Made by a program: the position numbers and the translations under genes. Positions 32,671-42,432 of a stretch of DNA of 64,000 nucleotides are shown here, piece by piece; within the stretch, counting starts at the first letter, position 1; each line of letters starts with the position of its first letter. The notes below the pieces were generated by a model. That model was not told the DNA's origin, did no database searches, and saw only the letters and a program-made list of their open reading frames with translations. The stretch lies in contig NZ_JAQFIL010000001.1 of assembly GCF_029504655.1 (NCBI RefSeq), forward strand, positions 935,001-999,000. Direction: 5' to 3'. Source of the stretch: Catalinimonas alkaloidigena. GTDB lineage: Bacteria; Bacteroidota; Bacteroidia; Cytophagales; Cyclobacteriaceae.

Positions 32671-33739
32671 AAGGGATAGAAAATTTTTCTGCTAATCCTC
32701 TTAAATCTTTTACAACAGGTTCAAGAATAGGTATTCCCTCTTTACTTCTGATACTTTCCATTTCTCTTTCAGGGTCACCTGGTATCTGTACTTTTTCCTG
32801 ATGATCAACCGTATCGGCAGAACGAAAACGTTGAATCCACTGATCCATGTGTTTCTTAAATTCATCTGCAGGACGAAAAGCATCTACCCGCATTGCACCC
32901 AAAAAATGTCCAATTCCTTCACCTACAGGATCTTTGACTAAGGGTAGAAAGCTAACAAAAGGAGGTACCCAGGGACCGTAATTTGCTCCCGAAAAAATTG
33001 CTGAAAATATATCTACGATGGAACCCAGGCAATATCCTTTGTGACTACCATGGACTCTGTCACTGCCCAATGGAAGCAATGCACCACCTTCAGAAAGCTC
33101 GCCGGGATTCTCAGAAGGCTGACCTTGGGCATTTTGGACCCATCCGAGAGGTGCTTTTTCCTGTTTTCTTTGCAAAATTTCTAATTTGCCATTCGCTACA
33201 GTGGTTGTCGCAAAATCAGCGACAAAAGGCGGCTGTTGATTAGCAGGGATGGCAACTGCGATAGGATTAGTGCCTAGTAAGCGTTCGGTTGCAAAGGTAG
33301 GAGCTACCAGGGGGCTGGCGTTGGTCATGGCAAGTCCAATCATATCTTTTTCTAAGCCCATCATAGCGTGGTAGCCAGCTATACCGAAGTGGTTTGAGTT
33401 TCTTACACTAACCCAACCGGTACCAGCAGAGGATGCTTTTTCCATAGCCACTTTCATGGCAAAAGGAGCTACAACCAGCCCTAAACCTTCATCTCCATCA
33501 ATTACAGCAGTACTTGGAGTTTCATGTACGATCTGTATAGCAGGCTTAACATTAATTCTTTTCTTCTCCCATAACCTCACATAGCCAGTAAGCCGTGCTA
33601 CTCCATGAGAGTCCACTCCCCGGAGATCTGCTTTGAGTAGAACTTCTGCTGCCAGCTCAGCATCATTATTGGGACAGCCTATTTTCCTAAATACATTATA
33701 AGTAAAATTGTAGAGGTCAGTGTGTTTGAAGTGCTGCAT
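32660..33739 (-). CDS. Ldh_2-family malate/L-lactate dehydrogenase
   Basis: The 359-residue protein belongs to the NAD(P)-dependent type-2 malate/lactate/ureidoglycolate dehydrogenase family, distinct from the Rossmann-fold MDH encoded at 47968. Family motifs are DLRGVDSHGVARL (about residues 34-46), NSNHFGIAGYHAMM and LGTNPIAVAIP. The C-terminus has the DKYKGYCLG-type loop as SHKGYCLGSIVDIFS. The substrate cannot be read from the sequence. It is paralogous to the gene at 54417 and lies 10 bp downstream of the ppx-like gene. Confidence 0.88.
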   Translation of the reverse strand: MQHFKHTDLYNFTYNVFRKIGCPNNDAELAAEVLLKADLRGVDSHGVARLTGYVRLWEKKRINVKPAIQIVHETPSTAVIDGDEGLGLVVAPFAMKVAMEKASSAGTGWVSVRNSNHFGIAGYHAMMGLEKDMIGLAMTNASPLVAPTFATERLLGTNPIAVAIPANQQPPFVADFATTTVANGKLEILQRKQEKAPLGWVQNAQGQPSENPGELSEGGALLPLGSDRVHGSHKGYCLGSIVDIFSAIFSGANYGPWVPPFVSFLPLVKDPVGEGIGHFLGAMRVDAFRPADEFKKHMDQWIQRFRSADTVDHQEKVQIPGDPEREMESIRSKEGIPILEPVVKDLRGLAEKFSIPFIK

Positions 33740-33749
33740 GTAACTACTG

Positions 33750-34697
33750 TTACTGATTTGCTATGAGTTGATTAGAAACACATCGTAATAAGCCTTCTTT
33801 AAGTGCAAAGGCTGAAACTCTGATATTTCGTATCTGATATTTATCCAAAACATAGTGGATTAACCATGAGGCTACCACAATCATATCAGCTCTTAGTTCA
33901 ATCATTCCTGGGATGGTCATCCTCTCAGCATGATTTTTTTCATTGAGAGCCTGATGAGTTTTTAAATAGTGCTCGTAAGTAAGTGGTAACTCAGATGCAT
34001 CGGGCTTAACATTGATATCTTGATCAATGACATAAATATCGCTTAATGTATCGAAAGTACCTGATGCACCGATTAATGTTTTTGGTTGAAATTTTTTGAC
34101 GGCTTTAGTTAAACTAAGTAGCTTATTATCAAAATATTGTAAAAGTTGTTCTACATTCTCTCTGGAGATAGGGTCCGTAATATCAAATAATTCCAAAAGA
34201 CGTTGCGCACCAATTTCATAGCTCTGCTTCCAGAGCACAAACTGATCGTTGCAAATAATAAATTCCACGCTTCCTCCGCCAATGTCCATGATAAGAGCAT
34301 TTTCAGCCTCAAGAGCCATGGCCTCTCTTACACCATAGTAAATATAATCAGCCTCAAGCTCACCAGGAATAATATCTATGGATATACTCGTTTCATCATA
34401 AATCCGCTTTGCTAAAGATGCTCCATTTTTAGCATTACGAAAAGCACTTGTGGCGGTAGCTACTACATGATCTATCTTGAACTTATCAATCATGTCTTTA
34501 AAGTGCTGAACGGTTGAAAGAGCTCTTAACTGAGCTTCTTCATTAATCATTCCCTGATTAATTCCTCCACGACCAATCATCACAGCTTTACGCTCACGAT
34601 GTATTATGTGAAAGCGTTGATAACTGTCAATGCTTACAATAAGCAAATGAAAGGTGTTGGTACCTAAATCAATTACGGCAATTTTTTGCTTCTCCAT
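33750..34697 (-). CDS. Ppx/GppA family phosphatase (exopolyphosphatase-like)
   Basis: The 315-residue protein has the ASKHA-fold phosphate-1 motif IAVIDLGTNTFHLLI at the start, the second motif LIMDIGGGSVEFII near residue 137 and a third glycine motif, LIGASGTFDTL. It is the short, single-module form, without the C-terminal HD domain of long Ppx. Members hydrolyse polyphosphate or pppGpp; which one cannot be decided here. It is transcribed with the Ldh_2 gene, 10 bp apart. Confidence 0.9.
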   Translation of the reverse strand: MEKQKIAVIDLGTNTFHLLIVSIDSYQRFHIIHRERKAVMIGRGGINQGMINEEAQLRALSTVQHFKDMIDKFKIDHVVATATSAFRNAKNGASLAKRIYDETSISIDIIPGELEADYIYYGVREAMALEAENALIMDIGGGSVEFIICNDQFVLWKQSYEIGAQRLLELFDITDPISRENVEQLLQYFDNKLLSLTKAVKKFQPKTLIGASGTFDTLSDIYVIDQDINVKPDASELPLTYEHYLKTHQALNEKNHAERMTIPGMIELRADMIVVASWLIHYVLDKYQIRNIRVSAFALKEGLLRCVSNQLIANQ

Positions 34698-34815
34698 ATC
34701 TGAAAGCTATCCCACAATGAATAGCATATATGCATTTGTTTAATGTAAATGCACTGCGAAAATAAATGGTTTCTTATATATAACTATATTTAACACAAAT
34801 AAATTAATATTTACT

Positions 34816-36438
34816 ATGAAAGAAAGGCAAAATAACGCTTCGCATGAAGATGCTCGGCATGATAATGCTCAGCAAGGATATGTAGCAATTACTAAAGCTG
34901 AAAAACTACAACAACTTGAAGAAAAAAATAAGATGGCATTGCTGGGGGGGGGAGAGAAACGAATCAAAGCCCAACATGATAAAGGGAAGCTAACGGCTAG
35001 AGAAAGGGTAACCCTTTTGCTGGATGAAGGTTCGTTTGAAGAAACAGGTAAGTTTGTTGAGCATCGCAGTACTTCATTCGGACTGGAAAAACAAAAGTAT
35101 TTAGGTGATGGCGTAGTTACGGGTTATGGTACATTGGATGGACGTTTGGTCTATGTTTACTCTCAGGACTTTACAGTCTTTGGAGGATCTTTATCAGAAG
35201 CTCATGCTGAAAAAATTGTAAAAATCATGGATCTGGCTATGAAAAACGGAGCACCTATCATTGGCTTGAATGACTCAGGAGGTGCCAGAATTCAGGAAGG
35301 CGTGGTCTCATTAGGTGGATACGCCGATATATTTTACCGAAATACTTTAGCTTCAGGCGTTATTCCACAGATTTCAGCGGTAATGGGGCCTTGTGCCGGT
35401 GGTGCAGTCTATTCTCCTGCTATAACCGATTTTATCTTTATGGTTGAAAAAACCTCCTATATGTTTGTTACAGGTCCTCACGTAGTAAAGACCGTCACTC
35501 AGGAAGATGTAACAGCTGAAGAGTTAGGGGGAGCGATTACCCATAGTACAAAAAGTGGAGTGACACATTTTGCGTGTAAAAATGAATTACAGTGTATAAA
35601 AGACATTCGTCACTTGGTAAGCTATCTACCCCAGAACTGTGAAGAGGATGCCCCACACCTTGAATACCAGCCTAAAGAAGACGAAAGTAGGGCAGCTTTG
35701 GATGATATCGTACCAGAAAACCCTAATCAGCCCTATGATATGCGTGATGTGGTCAGTGGCATAGTGGATGAGGGTAGCTTTATGGAAGTTCATAAGAATT
35801 TTGCTGAAAACATAGTAGTTGGTTTTGCCAGGCTAGGGGGGAGGAGTATAGGAATAGTAGGCAATCAACCAGCTACTTTGGCGGGTGTATTGGATATCAA
35901 TGCCAGTGTAAAAGGAGCTCGTTTTGTTCGTTTCTGTGATAGTTTTAATATCCCTTTACTGGTTTTAGAAGATGTACCAGGCTTTTTACCCGGAACAGAC
36001 CAGGAGTGGAATGCGATTATTACCAATGGTGCAAAGTTACTTTATGCTTTCAGTGAGGCTACGGTTCCTCGCGTGACAGTAATTACGCGTAAAGCTTATG
36101 GAGGGGCTTATGATGTGATGAATTCTAAACATATTGGCGCTGATATGAATTATGCCTGGCCTAGTGCAGAAATTGCAGTAATGGGGGCCAAAGGAGCGTC
36201 TGAGATTATTTTCAGGAAGGAAATCAAAGAGGCTGATGATCCGGAGGCTAAACTTCAGGAAAAAATAGATGAATATACCACCACTTTTGCTAATCCTTAT
36301 ATGGCGGCTAAAAGAGGATATATTGATGAAGTAATCTATCCTCATCAAACAAGAGCTAAGCTGATGAGGGCTTTCAAAATGCTGGAAAATAAAGTGGATA
36401 AGTTACCAAAGAAGAAACATGGCAATATTCCTCTTTAG
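34816..36438 (+). CDS. Acyl-CoA (propionyl-CoA-type) carboxylase beta subunit
   Basis: The 540-residue carboxyltransferase moves CO2 from biotin to acyl-CoA. It shows [20 protein letters not shown] (about residues 54-73), [22 protein letters not shown], the N-terminal oxyanion segment [12 protein letters not shown], the C-terminal [13 protein letters not shown], and the typical end KKHGNIPL. This best fits PccB or methylmalonyl-CoA decarboxylase alpha. No biotin carboxylase or biotin-carrier gene is adjacent. A run of nine G's encodes Gly44-46 close to the start. Confidence 0.92.
   Translation: MKERQNNASHEDARHDNAQQGYVAITKAEKLQQLEEKNKMALLGGGEKRIKAQHDKGKLTARERVTLLLDEGSFEETGKFVEHRSTSFGLEKQKYLGDGVVTGYGTLDGRLVYVYSQDFTVFGGSLSEAHAEKIVKIMDLAMKNGAPIIGLNDSGGARIQEGVVSLGGYADIFYRNTLASGVIPQISAVMGPCAGGAVYSPAITDFIFMVEKTSYMFVTGPHVVKTVTQEDVTAEELGGAITHSTKSGVTHFACKNELQCIKDIRHLVSYLPQNCEEDAPHLEYQPKEDESRAALDDIVPENPNQPYDMRDVVSGIVDEGSFMEVHKNFAENIVVGFARLGGRSIGIVGNQPATLAGVLDINASVKGARFVRFCDSFNIPLLVLEDVPGFLPGTDQEWNAIITNGAKLLYAFSEATVPRVTVITRKAYGGAYDVMNSKHIGADMNYAWPSAEIAVMGAKGASEIIFRKEIKEADDPEAKLQEKIDEYTTTFANPYMAAKRGYIDEVIYPHQTRAKLMRAFKMLENKVDKLPKKKHGNIPL
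34944..34952 (+). repeat. Nine-G homopolymer inside the carboxylase gene
   Basis: Nine consecutive G's encode three conserved glycines (codons 44-46). A change of one G would frameshift the gene about 135 bp after its start. GGG is only one of four glycine codons, so the tract is not forced by the protein sequence. Confidence 0.9.
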
Positions 36439-36509
36439 GTAATGTAAGGCAGAAGTTTGTTGTGTATTAGGATCTAGCCAGACTTATCTTGTAGCTAAAT
36501 TGGTTGCAG

Positions 36510-37541
36510 ATGAAGCAGATTGTTTTTGGGTTAGTATTTTTATCAGTAATTAGGGTTGGGTATTCACAGGAGAATTTTGACCAGCCTTCTGACGAAGTAC
36601 AAATTATTTTCTGGAATGTAGAGAATCTTTTTGATACGCAGGATGACAGCCTGAAAAACGACGACGAATTTTTGCCTTATGGCATCAGAGGATGGAATAG
36701 AGAACGTTATCAAAAAAAATTATTCCACATATATAAAACCTTACTTGCTGCCGGTCAATGGAAGTTCCCGGGGCTTATTGCACTCGCTGAAATTGAAAAT
36801 GTAAGTGTGTTGAGAGATCTGCTTGAACAAACTCCATTGCAAAGAGCTGGTTATGACATCATTCATCAGGAATCAGAAGACAGGAGAGGAATTGATTTGG
36901 CAATATTATACAGGCCGGCGCTTATCCAGCCTTTAGATACAAACTTTATCCGACTTACATTTCCTGATGATACGTATCGGAAAACAAGAGATATAATCTA
37001 TCTGAAAGCCAAGCTTCAGGAAAGCTTGGAATTTCATCTTTTTGTCAATCACTGGCCATCTCGTTACGGCGGCGGTAAATCATCAGAGTCACGCAGAATC
37101 TATGCTGCTTCGGTAGTGAGAGAAAGAGTGGAAAGAATCATAGATCAGGAAGCTAATGCGTCAGTGATAGTCACCGGAGACTTCAATGACTCTCCTGATG
37201 ATCCAAGTTTACAACTGTTAGCGGGCAAAGATTCCAGCCTGGTGATCATCTCTAACAAGCATTTTGACGGGACGCATAAGCATCAAGGTTTGTGGAGTCA
37301 TTTTGATCAAATGTGGGTTAGCAAGCCGCTGTTGATGAGTGACAGATTTTATGTGAAGAGTCAAACAGCAAAGGTTTTTCATCCTGATTGGTTACTTGAA
37401 AAAGATAAGACCTATGGTGGTGTTAAACCCAATAGAACTTATGCTGGTTACCAATATCATGGAGGATTTAGTGATCATCTGCCGCTTATGCTTACATTAA
37501 AGACTATGGCTGAAACATCAGCAGAAAAAGAACAAAAATAA
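36510..37541 (+). CDS. Secreted endonuclease/exonuclease/phosphatase family protein
   Basis: The ATG at 36510 gives a good signal peptide (MKQIVFGLVFLSVIRVGYSQ); a TTG two codons upstream is less likely. The 343-residue product has the EEP-fold motifs FWNVENLFDTQDD, ALAEIENVSVL (metal-binding Glu), HLFVNHWPSRYGG, VTGDFNDSPDDPSL and the final GFSDHLPLML. The catalytic Asn, Asp and His are all in place. Members act on nucleic acids or phosphoesters; here the enzyme is exported. The rhomboid gene begins 4 bp downstream. Confidence 0.88.
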   Translation: MKQIVFGLVFLSVIRVGYSQENFDQPSDEVQIIFWNVENLFDTQDDSLKNDDEFLPYGIRGWNRERYQKKLFHIYKTLLAAGQWKFPGLIALAEIENVSVLRDLLEQTPLQRAGYDIIHQESEDRRGIDLAILYRPALIQPLDTNFIRLTFPDDTYRKTRDIIYLKAKLQESLEFHLFVNHWPSRYGGGKSSESRRIYAASVVRERVERIIDQEANASVIVTGDFNDSPDDPSLQLLAGKDSSLVIISNKHFDGTHKHQGLWSHFDQMWVSKPLLMSDRFYVKSQTAKVFHPDWLLEKDKTYGGVKPNRTYAGYQYHGGFSDHLPLMLTLKTMAETSAEKEQK

Positions 37542-37545
37542 TAAT

Positions 37546-38103
37546 ATGCAAAGTATCAGCAGAAGTATTATTGTACCGGCAAGATTAATTATGGTCATGT
37601 GGGCGGTATTGCTCTTTGAGTATACCTATCGGATTGATTTAGCGCTTTTTGGTATCATGCCCCGTACAATAAGAGGGATGGTGGGTATAGTAACTTCCCC
37701 TTTACTTCATGGCAGTGTCAGACATTTAGCTTCTAACACTATTCCATTGCTTTTCCTGGGAACAATGTTATATATGTTCTATACCAAAATTGCTACCCGG
37801 GTTTTTCTGCAGTGTTATTTTCTGACAGGAGTATTGGTTTGGGTTTTTGCCCGCCCTGCTTTTCATATAGGAGCCAGTGGACTTATATATGGTCTGGCTT
37901 CATTTCTTATCTTTTTCGGAATATTCAGGCAGGACTTTAAATCCCTGCTGATCTCACTGCTTATAATGTTCATTTATGGTGGGTTATTTTATGGTGTACT
38001 TCCTACGCTGGCAGGTGTATCCTGGGAGTCGCATCTATTGGGAGGAGTAGTAGGGTTTTACAATGCAGTAAGTACCAGCAAAACCAGAAGTGTGAGCTAT
38101 TAA
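37546..38103 (+). CDS. Rhomboid-family intramembrane serine protease
   Basis: The 185-residue membrane protein has about six hydrophobic segments. Diagnostic features are HGSVRHLASNTIPLLFLG (conserved His/Asn), the catalytic serine in HIGASGLIYGLASF and the catalytic histidine in SWESHLLGGVVG. Both dyad residues are present, so it should be active, cutting membrane proteins. It overlaps the end of recN, which runs the opposite way, by 4 bp. Confidence 0.88.
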   Translation: MQSISRSIIVPARLIMVMWAVLLFEYTYRIDLALFGIMPRTIRGMVGIVTSPLLHGSVRHLASNTIPLLFLGTMLYMFYTKIATRVFLQCYFLTGVLVWVFARPAFHIGASGLIYGLASFLIFFGIFRQDFKSLLISLLIMFIYGGLFYGVLPTLAGVSWESHLLGGVVGFYNAVSTSKTRSVSY

Positions 38104-39749
38104 GTAAGCAACTCTTTGGCGTTTTCAAAGGCAATATTGGAAGGATTATTACCCCCAATCATTTTTGCGATTTCCTGCACTCGCTCTTCTTGTGTGAGCT
38201 TCTTTATTTTACTAACCGCCTTACTTGAACTGTTGTCTTTATACACGAAATAATGCGCATTACCTTTGGCAGCTACCTGCGGTAAATGACTGATGGCTAT
38301 CACCTGATGATTTTTGGCCATTTCCTTCATCATGTTTACCATTTTGATGGCAATTTCTCCAGACACACCCGTATCAATCTCATCAAAAATAATAGTAGGC
38401 AAAGAGATTTTATCTGCCAATATATATTTGATGCAGAACATTAGCCGGGAAAACTCTCCTCCTGAAGCTACTCCTTTAATTTCCTGTGGAGCAATTCCCT
38501 TGTTTGCACTAAAAAGTATATTAATTTCATCCACGCCACTGTCACTTGGAGGCACCTGAATTCGTGCTACTTTCAGATGAGCATCGGGAATGCCCAGGTT
38601 TTTTAGCAGTTTGGCAATTGTTTCGGCAAAGTCATGGAATACCTTTTGTCTGGAGTTACTTAGATTCTCGGCATGTACCATCATTTCATTGTAAGCGGCA
38701 TCCTTAACCGACTTGAGTCTTTGCAGTTCCTGGTCAAGATTGAGAACTTTATCCAATTTATGTTCAAGCTCATACTGGATTTCCAATAACTCTTCTACAG
38801 TATCTACCTGATGCTTCTGCTGCAATTGATAAATGAAGTTGACTCTTTCACGTACTGTTTCTACTTTATCAATATCAAAGTCTACTTCAAGCGCTTCACC
38901 TTCAGCTTCGCTATTAATGTCTCTTAACTCTATAAGGCAGCTTTCCAGTCTTTGATAGAGTAGCTCATACTTATGTGAAAAAGAAGAAATCTTAGCAAGT
39001 GACTGTTTGGCCTGCACCAGCATGTCCTCAACACTATGGGTATCATTTGCCAAAAGTGTGTTAAGAAGGTTGAGCTGTTCTTTAATATTACCCGCATTTT
39101 CCATTACCCGAAGTTCATCCTCAAGTTTGTCCTGCTCTCCGGCCTGAAGCTTGGCTTTATGAAGCTCTTTCAGCAAAAACTCATGATAATCAGCCTCTCT
39201 TTTCATTTCGGTAGCCTGCTGTTTCAGCTGTTCATATTCACTTTGCGCTCTACGGTGGTGGTAATAGCTTTGCTGATAGATTTTTAGCAGATTTTCATTG
39301 TCTGCAAAGGCATCAATAATTTCTAATTGGTAGATATTGTTAGCTAGTAGGAGGCTGTCATGCTGGCTATGGATATCAACCATAAATTTGCCAACGCCTT
39401 TCATCGTTTCCAGTCTTACTGGGGTATCATTGATAAATGCACGTGATTTTCCGCTGGGGGTGATTTCTCTGCGTAATATACAAACCGGGTCATAGTCCAG
39501 CTCTTCTTGATCAAAAATTGACTCAAGCTGGTATTTGTTTACTGTAAATGTGCCTTCAATTACGCATTTAGAATCCTCATTATAAAGAGTTTTCTTGTCA
39601 GCACGGTTGCCAAGCAGTAAACCTATTGCTCCGAGCATTATAGATTTTCCCGCTCCCGTTTCTCCAGTAATGATATTCAGAGATTCAGAAGGCTCCATTT
39701 CCAGGGCCTCCAGCAATGCGTAATTTTTAATTACTAAGTTTTTGAGCAT
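38100..39749 (-). CDS. recN: DNA repair protein RecN
   Basis: RecN is an SMC-like ATPase acting in double-strand-break repair. The 549-residue protein has Walker A (NIITGETGAGKSIMLGAIG), a long central coiled coil (about 150-370), the ABC signature GVASGGEFSRLMFCIKYIL, Walker B (PTIIFDEIDTGVSGEIA) and the ISHLPQVAAKG H-loop. It is the last gene of the minus-strand bamD-rpoZ-coaBC-DUF4835-recN block, after a 237-bp gap. Confidence 0.97.
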   Translation of the reverse strand: MLKNLVIKNYALLEALEMEPSESLNIITGETGAGKSIMLGAIGLLLGNRADKKTLYNEDSKCVIEGTFTVNKYQLESIFDQEELDYDPVCILRREITPSGKSRAFINDTPVRLETMKGVGKFMVDIHSQHDSLLLANNIYQLEIIDAFADNENLLKIYQQSYYHHRRAQSEYEQLKQQATEMKREADYHEFLLKELHKAKLQAGEQDKLEDELRVMENAGNIKEQLNLLNTLLANDTHSVEDMLVQAKQSLAKISSFSHKYELLYQRLESCLIELRDINSEAEGEALEVDFDIDKVETVRERVNFIYQLQQKHQVDTVEELLEIQYELEHKLDKVLNLDQELQRLKSVKDAAYNEMMVHAENLSNSRQKVFHDFAETIAKLLKNLGIPDAHLKVARIQVPPSDSGVDEINILFSANKGIAPQEIKGVASGGEFSRLMFCIKYILADKISLPTIIFDEIDTGVSGEIAIKMVNMMKEMAKNHQVIAISHLPQVAAKGNAHYFVYKDNSSSKAVSKIKKLTQEERVQEIAKMIGGNNPSNIAFENAKELLT

Positions 39750-39986
39750 ACAATACTGAAAAGTAAAGCAGTCAGTTTATGTCTAAAATACAATAAATTA
39801 ATCAGACTAGTCTTTAAACAGTCATAAGCATGTATTTTGTTTACCCGATTGGGAATTAAGTAATGCGTTAAAACCGCTCAAAAAATAAGTAAAGACTTAG
39901 CCACTATTTTATACTTGAACTAAGTACACAAAGCTACAACATGGGATGAGGAATAACAATAGTCGCAAAAATACTTATCAAAAGTA

Positions 39987-40898
39987 TTAATTGTTAATGA
40001 TAACACTATAGTCATCTGTCATGGTAGGATTAATCTCTACTAATGCGTTATAAGCATTTCTGCGGATCTGGGTATCACCTTTAGAAAAGGTGCTAATAAT
40101 CTCATCATTTTTAGCATCAAAAAAAGATATCAACAAAATAGATTGGGGAAATACTTTACTTACCTTTTGTATTTCTTCCAGTGCTGAAAGCATATTTTTA
40201 CGGCTTTCAGCTTCATCCTCCATAAAAGTGTCTAACCCTTTGCGATGATAATTATATATGCCTCTTCGGACGGCTGTCATTTGTGGGTTAATAAAGTTTT
40301 CTGCCAGCCAGTAACGGTTGCGCCTGCGGTTGCTCCCAAACTGGTCCCACCCTGCACCACCTAGTTGCTGTGCGTTACTGACAATCAGTTGGGCTCTTTC
40401 AAAAAATGTCTGTCCCCCTAATTCGCTAAAAGAATCATAGTCCAGTCCCAAAATGATGTTCGCATAATAAGCGAGCAGACTGGTAATATTACTGGTATAA
40501 GAATTAAGATTAAACTCTAAAGGTTGTGATTCTACATACTGAAACTGCCAGTCACGGTCTGCAAAATTGAGCATCAGTGACTCATAGTTAGTTCCGTATA
40601 CAGGACGTGAAGACTGTACCTGTACAGTTGCCTGGAAATTACCTACAGAGGGCATTTGCTCTATGTTGATCACGAAATTGCAGTTGACTCTTTCTTCGGG
40701 AGCAAAAGCATCATCTGTCCATTTTCGGTTGTTCAAAAATTGCTGAAAAGCATTTTCCATGTCTGTAAATACTCTCGTCTCAGTAGTCTGTACATTCTGA
40801 AAGTTTACGACAACATTTGCGTTAAGCTCCTGAGCAGCTAATGGCAAACGAGAAATGAAGAGGAGTGAGAATAATATAGAAAATACACTTTTAAGCAT
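39987..40898 (-). CDS. DUF4835 family protein (PorD-like, type IX secretion)
   Basis: The 303-residue exported protein has a signal peptide (LKSVFSILFSLLFISRLPLA). The pattern ELNANVVVNFQNVQTTETRV, NRKWTDDAFAPEERVNCNF and FNLNSYTSNITSLLAYYANI matches DUF4835, a family found next to coaBC and recN in Bacteroidetes. It has been linked to type IX secretion (PorD) in that phylum; that link is from family knowledge. It overlaps the coaBC stop by 8 bp, so translation is probably coupled. Confidence 0.82.
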   Translation of the reverse strand: MLKSVFSILFSLLFISRLPLAAQELNANVVVNFQNVQTTETRVFTDMENAFQQFLNNRKWTDDAFAPEERVNCNFVINIEQMPSVGNFQATVQVQSSRPVYGTNYESLMLNFADRDWQFQYVESQPLEFNLNSYTSNITSLLAYYANIILGLDYDSFSELGGQTFFERAQLIVSNAQQLGGAGWDQFGSNRRRNRYWLAENFINPQMTAVRRGIYNYHRKGLDTFMEDEAESRKNMLSALEEIQKVSKVFPQSILLISFFDAKNDEIISTFSKGDTQIRRNAYNALVEINPTMTDDYSVIINN

Positions 40899-42099
40899 GG
40901 TAATTATCTTTTATAAGCTGAATGATATCCCGGGCAACTTCCTGTTTTGACTTTAACGAAAACACTTTTACGTCATCTTTTTCAGCGAAAAAAACTTTTA
41001 TCTTGTTAGTATCATACCCAAAGCCTGCACCTTTATCATTTAGTGAGTTCAGCACGATCATATCAAAGTTTTTGCCTTTTATCTTTTTGTAAGCATTGGC
41101 TTCCTCATCATTTGTTTCCAGTGCAAAACCGACCGTAAACTGATTCTTTTTTTTCTTGATACTTAAGGTTTTCGCGATATCAGGCGTTTTATGAAGTTCT
41201 AGACGCAGTGTATTGCTATTTTTCTTTATTTTTTGCTTTTGTATGTCTACGGGCGCATAATCAGATACTGCAGCCGCAAAAATCGCTATATCACATGTAT
41301 CAAAATAAACTTGAGCCGCGTCCAACATTTCCTGAGCCGATTTTACAGGTGCTAGTGTGATTAATTTGTTTGTTACCTTAAGATTTGTGGGGCCACTGAC
41401 AAGATATACTTCAGCACCATTATTCGCTAACTCAGTAGCCAGTGCATACCCCATCTTACCCGAAGAAGCATTACTGATATAACGTACTGGATCAATAGCT
41501 TCTTGTGTGGGGCCAGCTGTTAGTAGTACTTTTTTGCCTTTGAGAGGTAAATCATTAGCAAAGAAAGTCTTTACTGTCTGCAAAATATTTTCGGGCTCTG
41601 CCATCCGTCCCTGTCCACTCAAACCACTGGCAAGTTCACCGGATTCTGCTTCTATAATCAGATTACCATAGTCTCTCAATTTTTGCAAATTAGCTTGCGT
41701 AGAGGGATGTGAATACATATCCAAATCCATAGCCGGAGCAAGCATTACTTTACATCGGGCAGACAAATAAACTGCCGTGAGTAAATCATTACAAAGTCCC
41801 TGAGAAAATTTAGCGAGCGTGTGGGCACTGGCAGGTGCGATTAACATTAGGTCGGCCCACAGCCCTAATTCTATATGGTTATTCCAGCTACCCTCTTGAG
41901 GATTAGAGAAAAAAGTAGAAAGCACTGGATTTTTGGAAAGCGTGGAAAGTGTAAGGGGGGTGATAAAATCTTTAGCCGCATCAGTCATAACCACTCTGAC
42001 CGCTGCCCCTTCTTTCGTAAGTAGACGAACGAGAAAAGCGGCCTTATATGCCGCTATACTCCCGCAAATTCCTAATATTATTTTTTTGCCTTGCAGCAA
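40891..42099 (-). CDS. coaBC: Bifunctional CoaBC (phosphopantothenoylcysteine synthetase/decarboxylase)
   Basis: CoaBC makes 4'-phosphopantetheine in CoA synthesis. The N-terminal flavoprotein domain has GKKIILGICGSIAAYKAAF, the catalytic His in WNNHIELG and APASAHTLAKFSQGLCNDLL, and the active-site region APAMDLDMYSHP. The C-terminal CoaB domain has LLTAGPTQEAIDPVRYISNA and SSGKMGYALA. The start appears to be TTG, 9 bp after rpoZ. At 402 residues it is of normal length. Confidence 0.95.
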   Translation of the reverse strand: MLQGKKIILGICGSIAAYKAAFLVRLLTKEGAAVRVVMTDAAKDFITPLTLSTLSKNPVLSTFFSNPQEGSWNNHIELGLWADLMLIAPASAHTLAKFSQGLCNDLLTAVYLSARCKVMLAPAMDLDMYSHPSTQANLQKLRDYGNLIIEAESGELASGLSGQGRMAEPENILQTVKTFFANDLPLKGKKVLLTAGPTQEAIDPVRYISNASSGKMGYALATELANNGAEVYLVSGPTNLKVTNKLITLAPVKSAQEMLDAAQVYFDTCDIAIFAAAVSDYAPVDIQKQKIKKNSNTLRLELHKTPDIAKTLSIKKKKNQFTVGFALETNDEEANAYKKIKGKNFDMIVLNSLNDKGAGFGYDTNKIKVFFAEKDDVKVFSLKSKQEVARDIIQLIKDNYHA

Positions 42100-42108
42100 A
42101 ATAATGAA

Positions 42109-42432
42109 TTATTGTTCGTCTTCTTCAATACGTCTGAACCCTATTTCTCCATCCAAAAACTCCTCAATCGCCATAGAGGTAGGTTTAGGCATTCTTTCAT
42201 AAAATTTGGAGATCTCAATCTGCTCTCTGTTTTCAAAGACCTCTTCAAGGTTATCTACTGTTGAGGCAAATTCAGCAAGCTTGCCGTTTAATTCCTCCTT
42301 CATAGCTACAGAAATTTGACGAGCTCTCTTAGAGATAATAGCTACAGATTCGTAAATATTGCCAGTTGGCTCGGCAATTTTATCCATGTCACGTGTTACA
42401 ATGGAGGCGGAAATGTTAGTTTTTTTATTCAT
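42109..42432 (-). CDS. rpoZ: RNA polymerase omega subunit, Bacteroidetes type
   Basis: The 107-residue protein has SIVTRDMDKIAEPTGNIYES followed by AIISKRARQI, the omega-family core where the alpha-helix with I-x-K-R-A-R-Q-I binds beta-prime. It carries an extra C-terminal acidic segment (residues 60-107). The bamD-rpoZ-coaBC order is characteristic of Bacteroidetes. The start overlaps the bamD stop by 4 bp. Confidence 0.88.
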   Translation of the reverse strand: MNKKTNISASIVTRDMDKIAEPTGNIYESVAIISKRARQISVAMKEELNGKLAEFASTVDNLEEVFENREQIEISKFYERMPKPTSMAIEEFLDGEIGFRRIEEDEQ

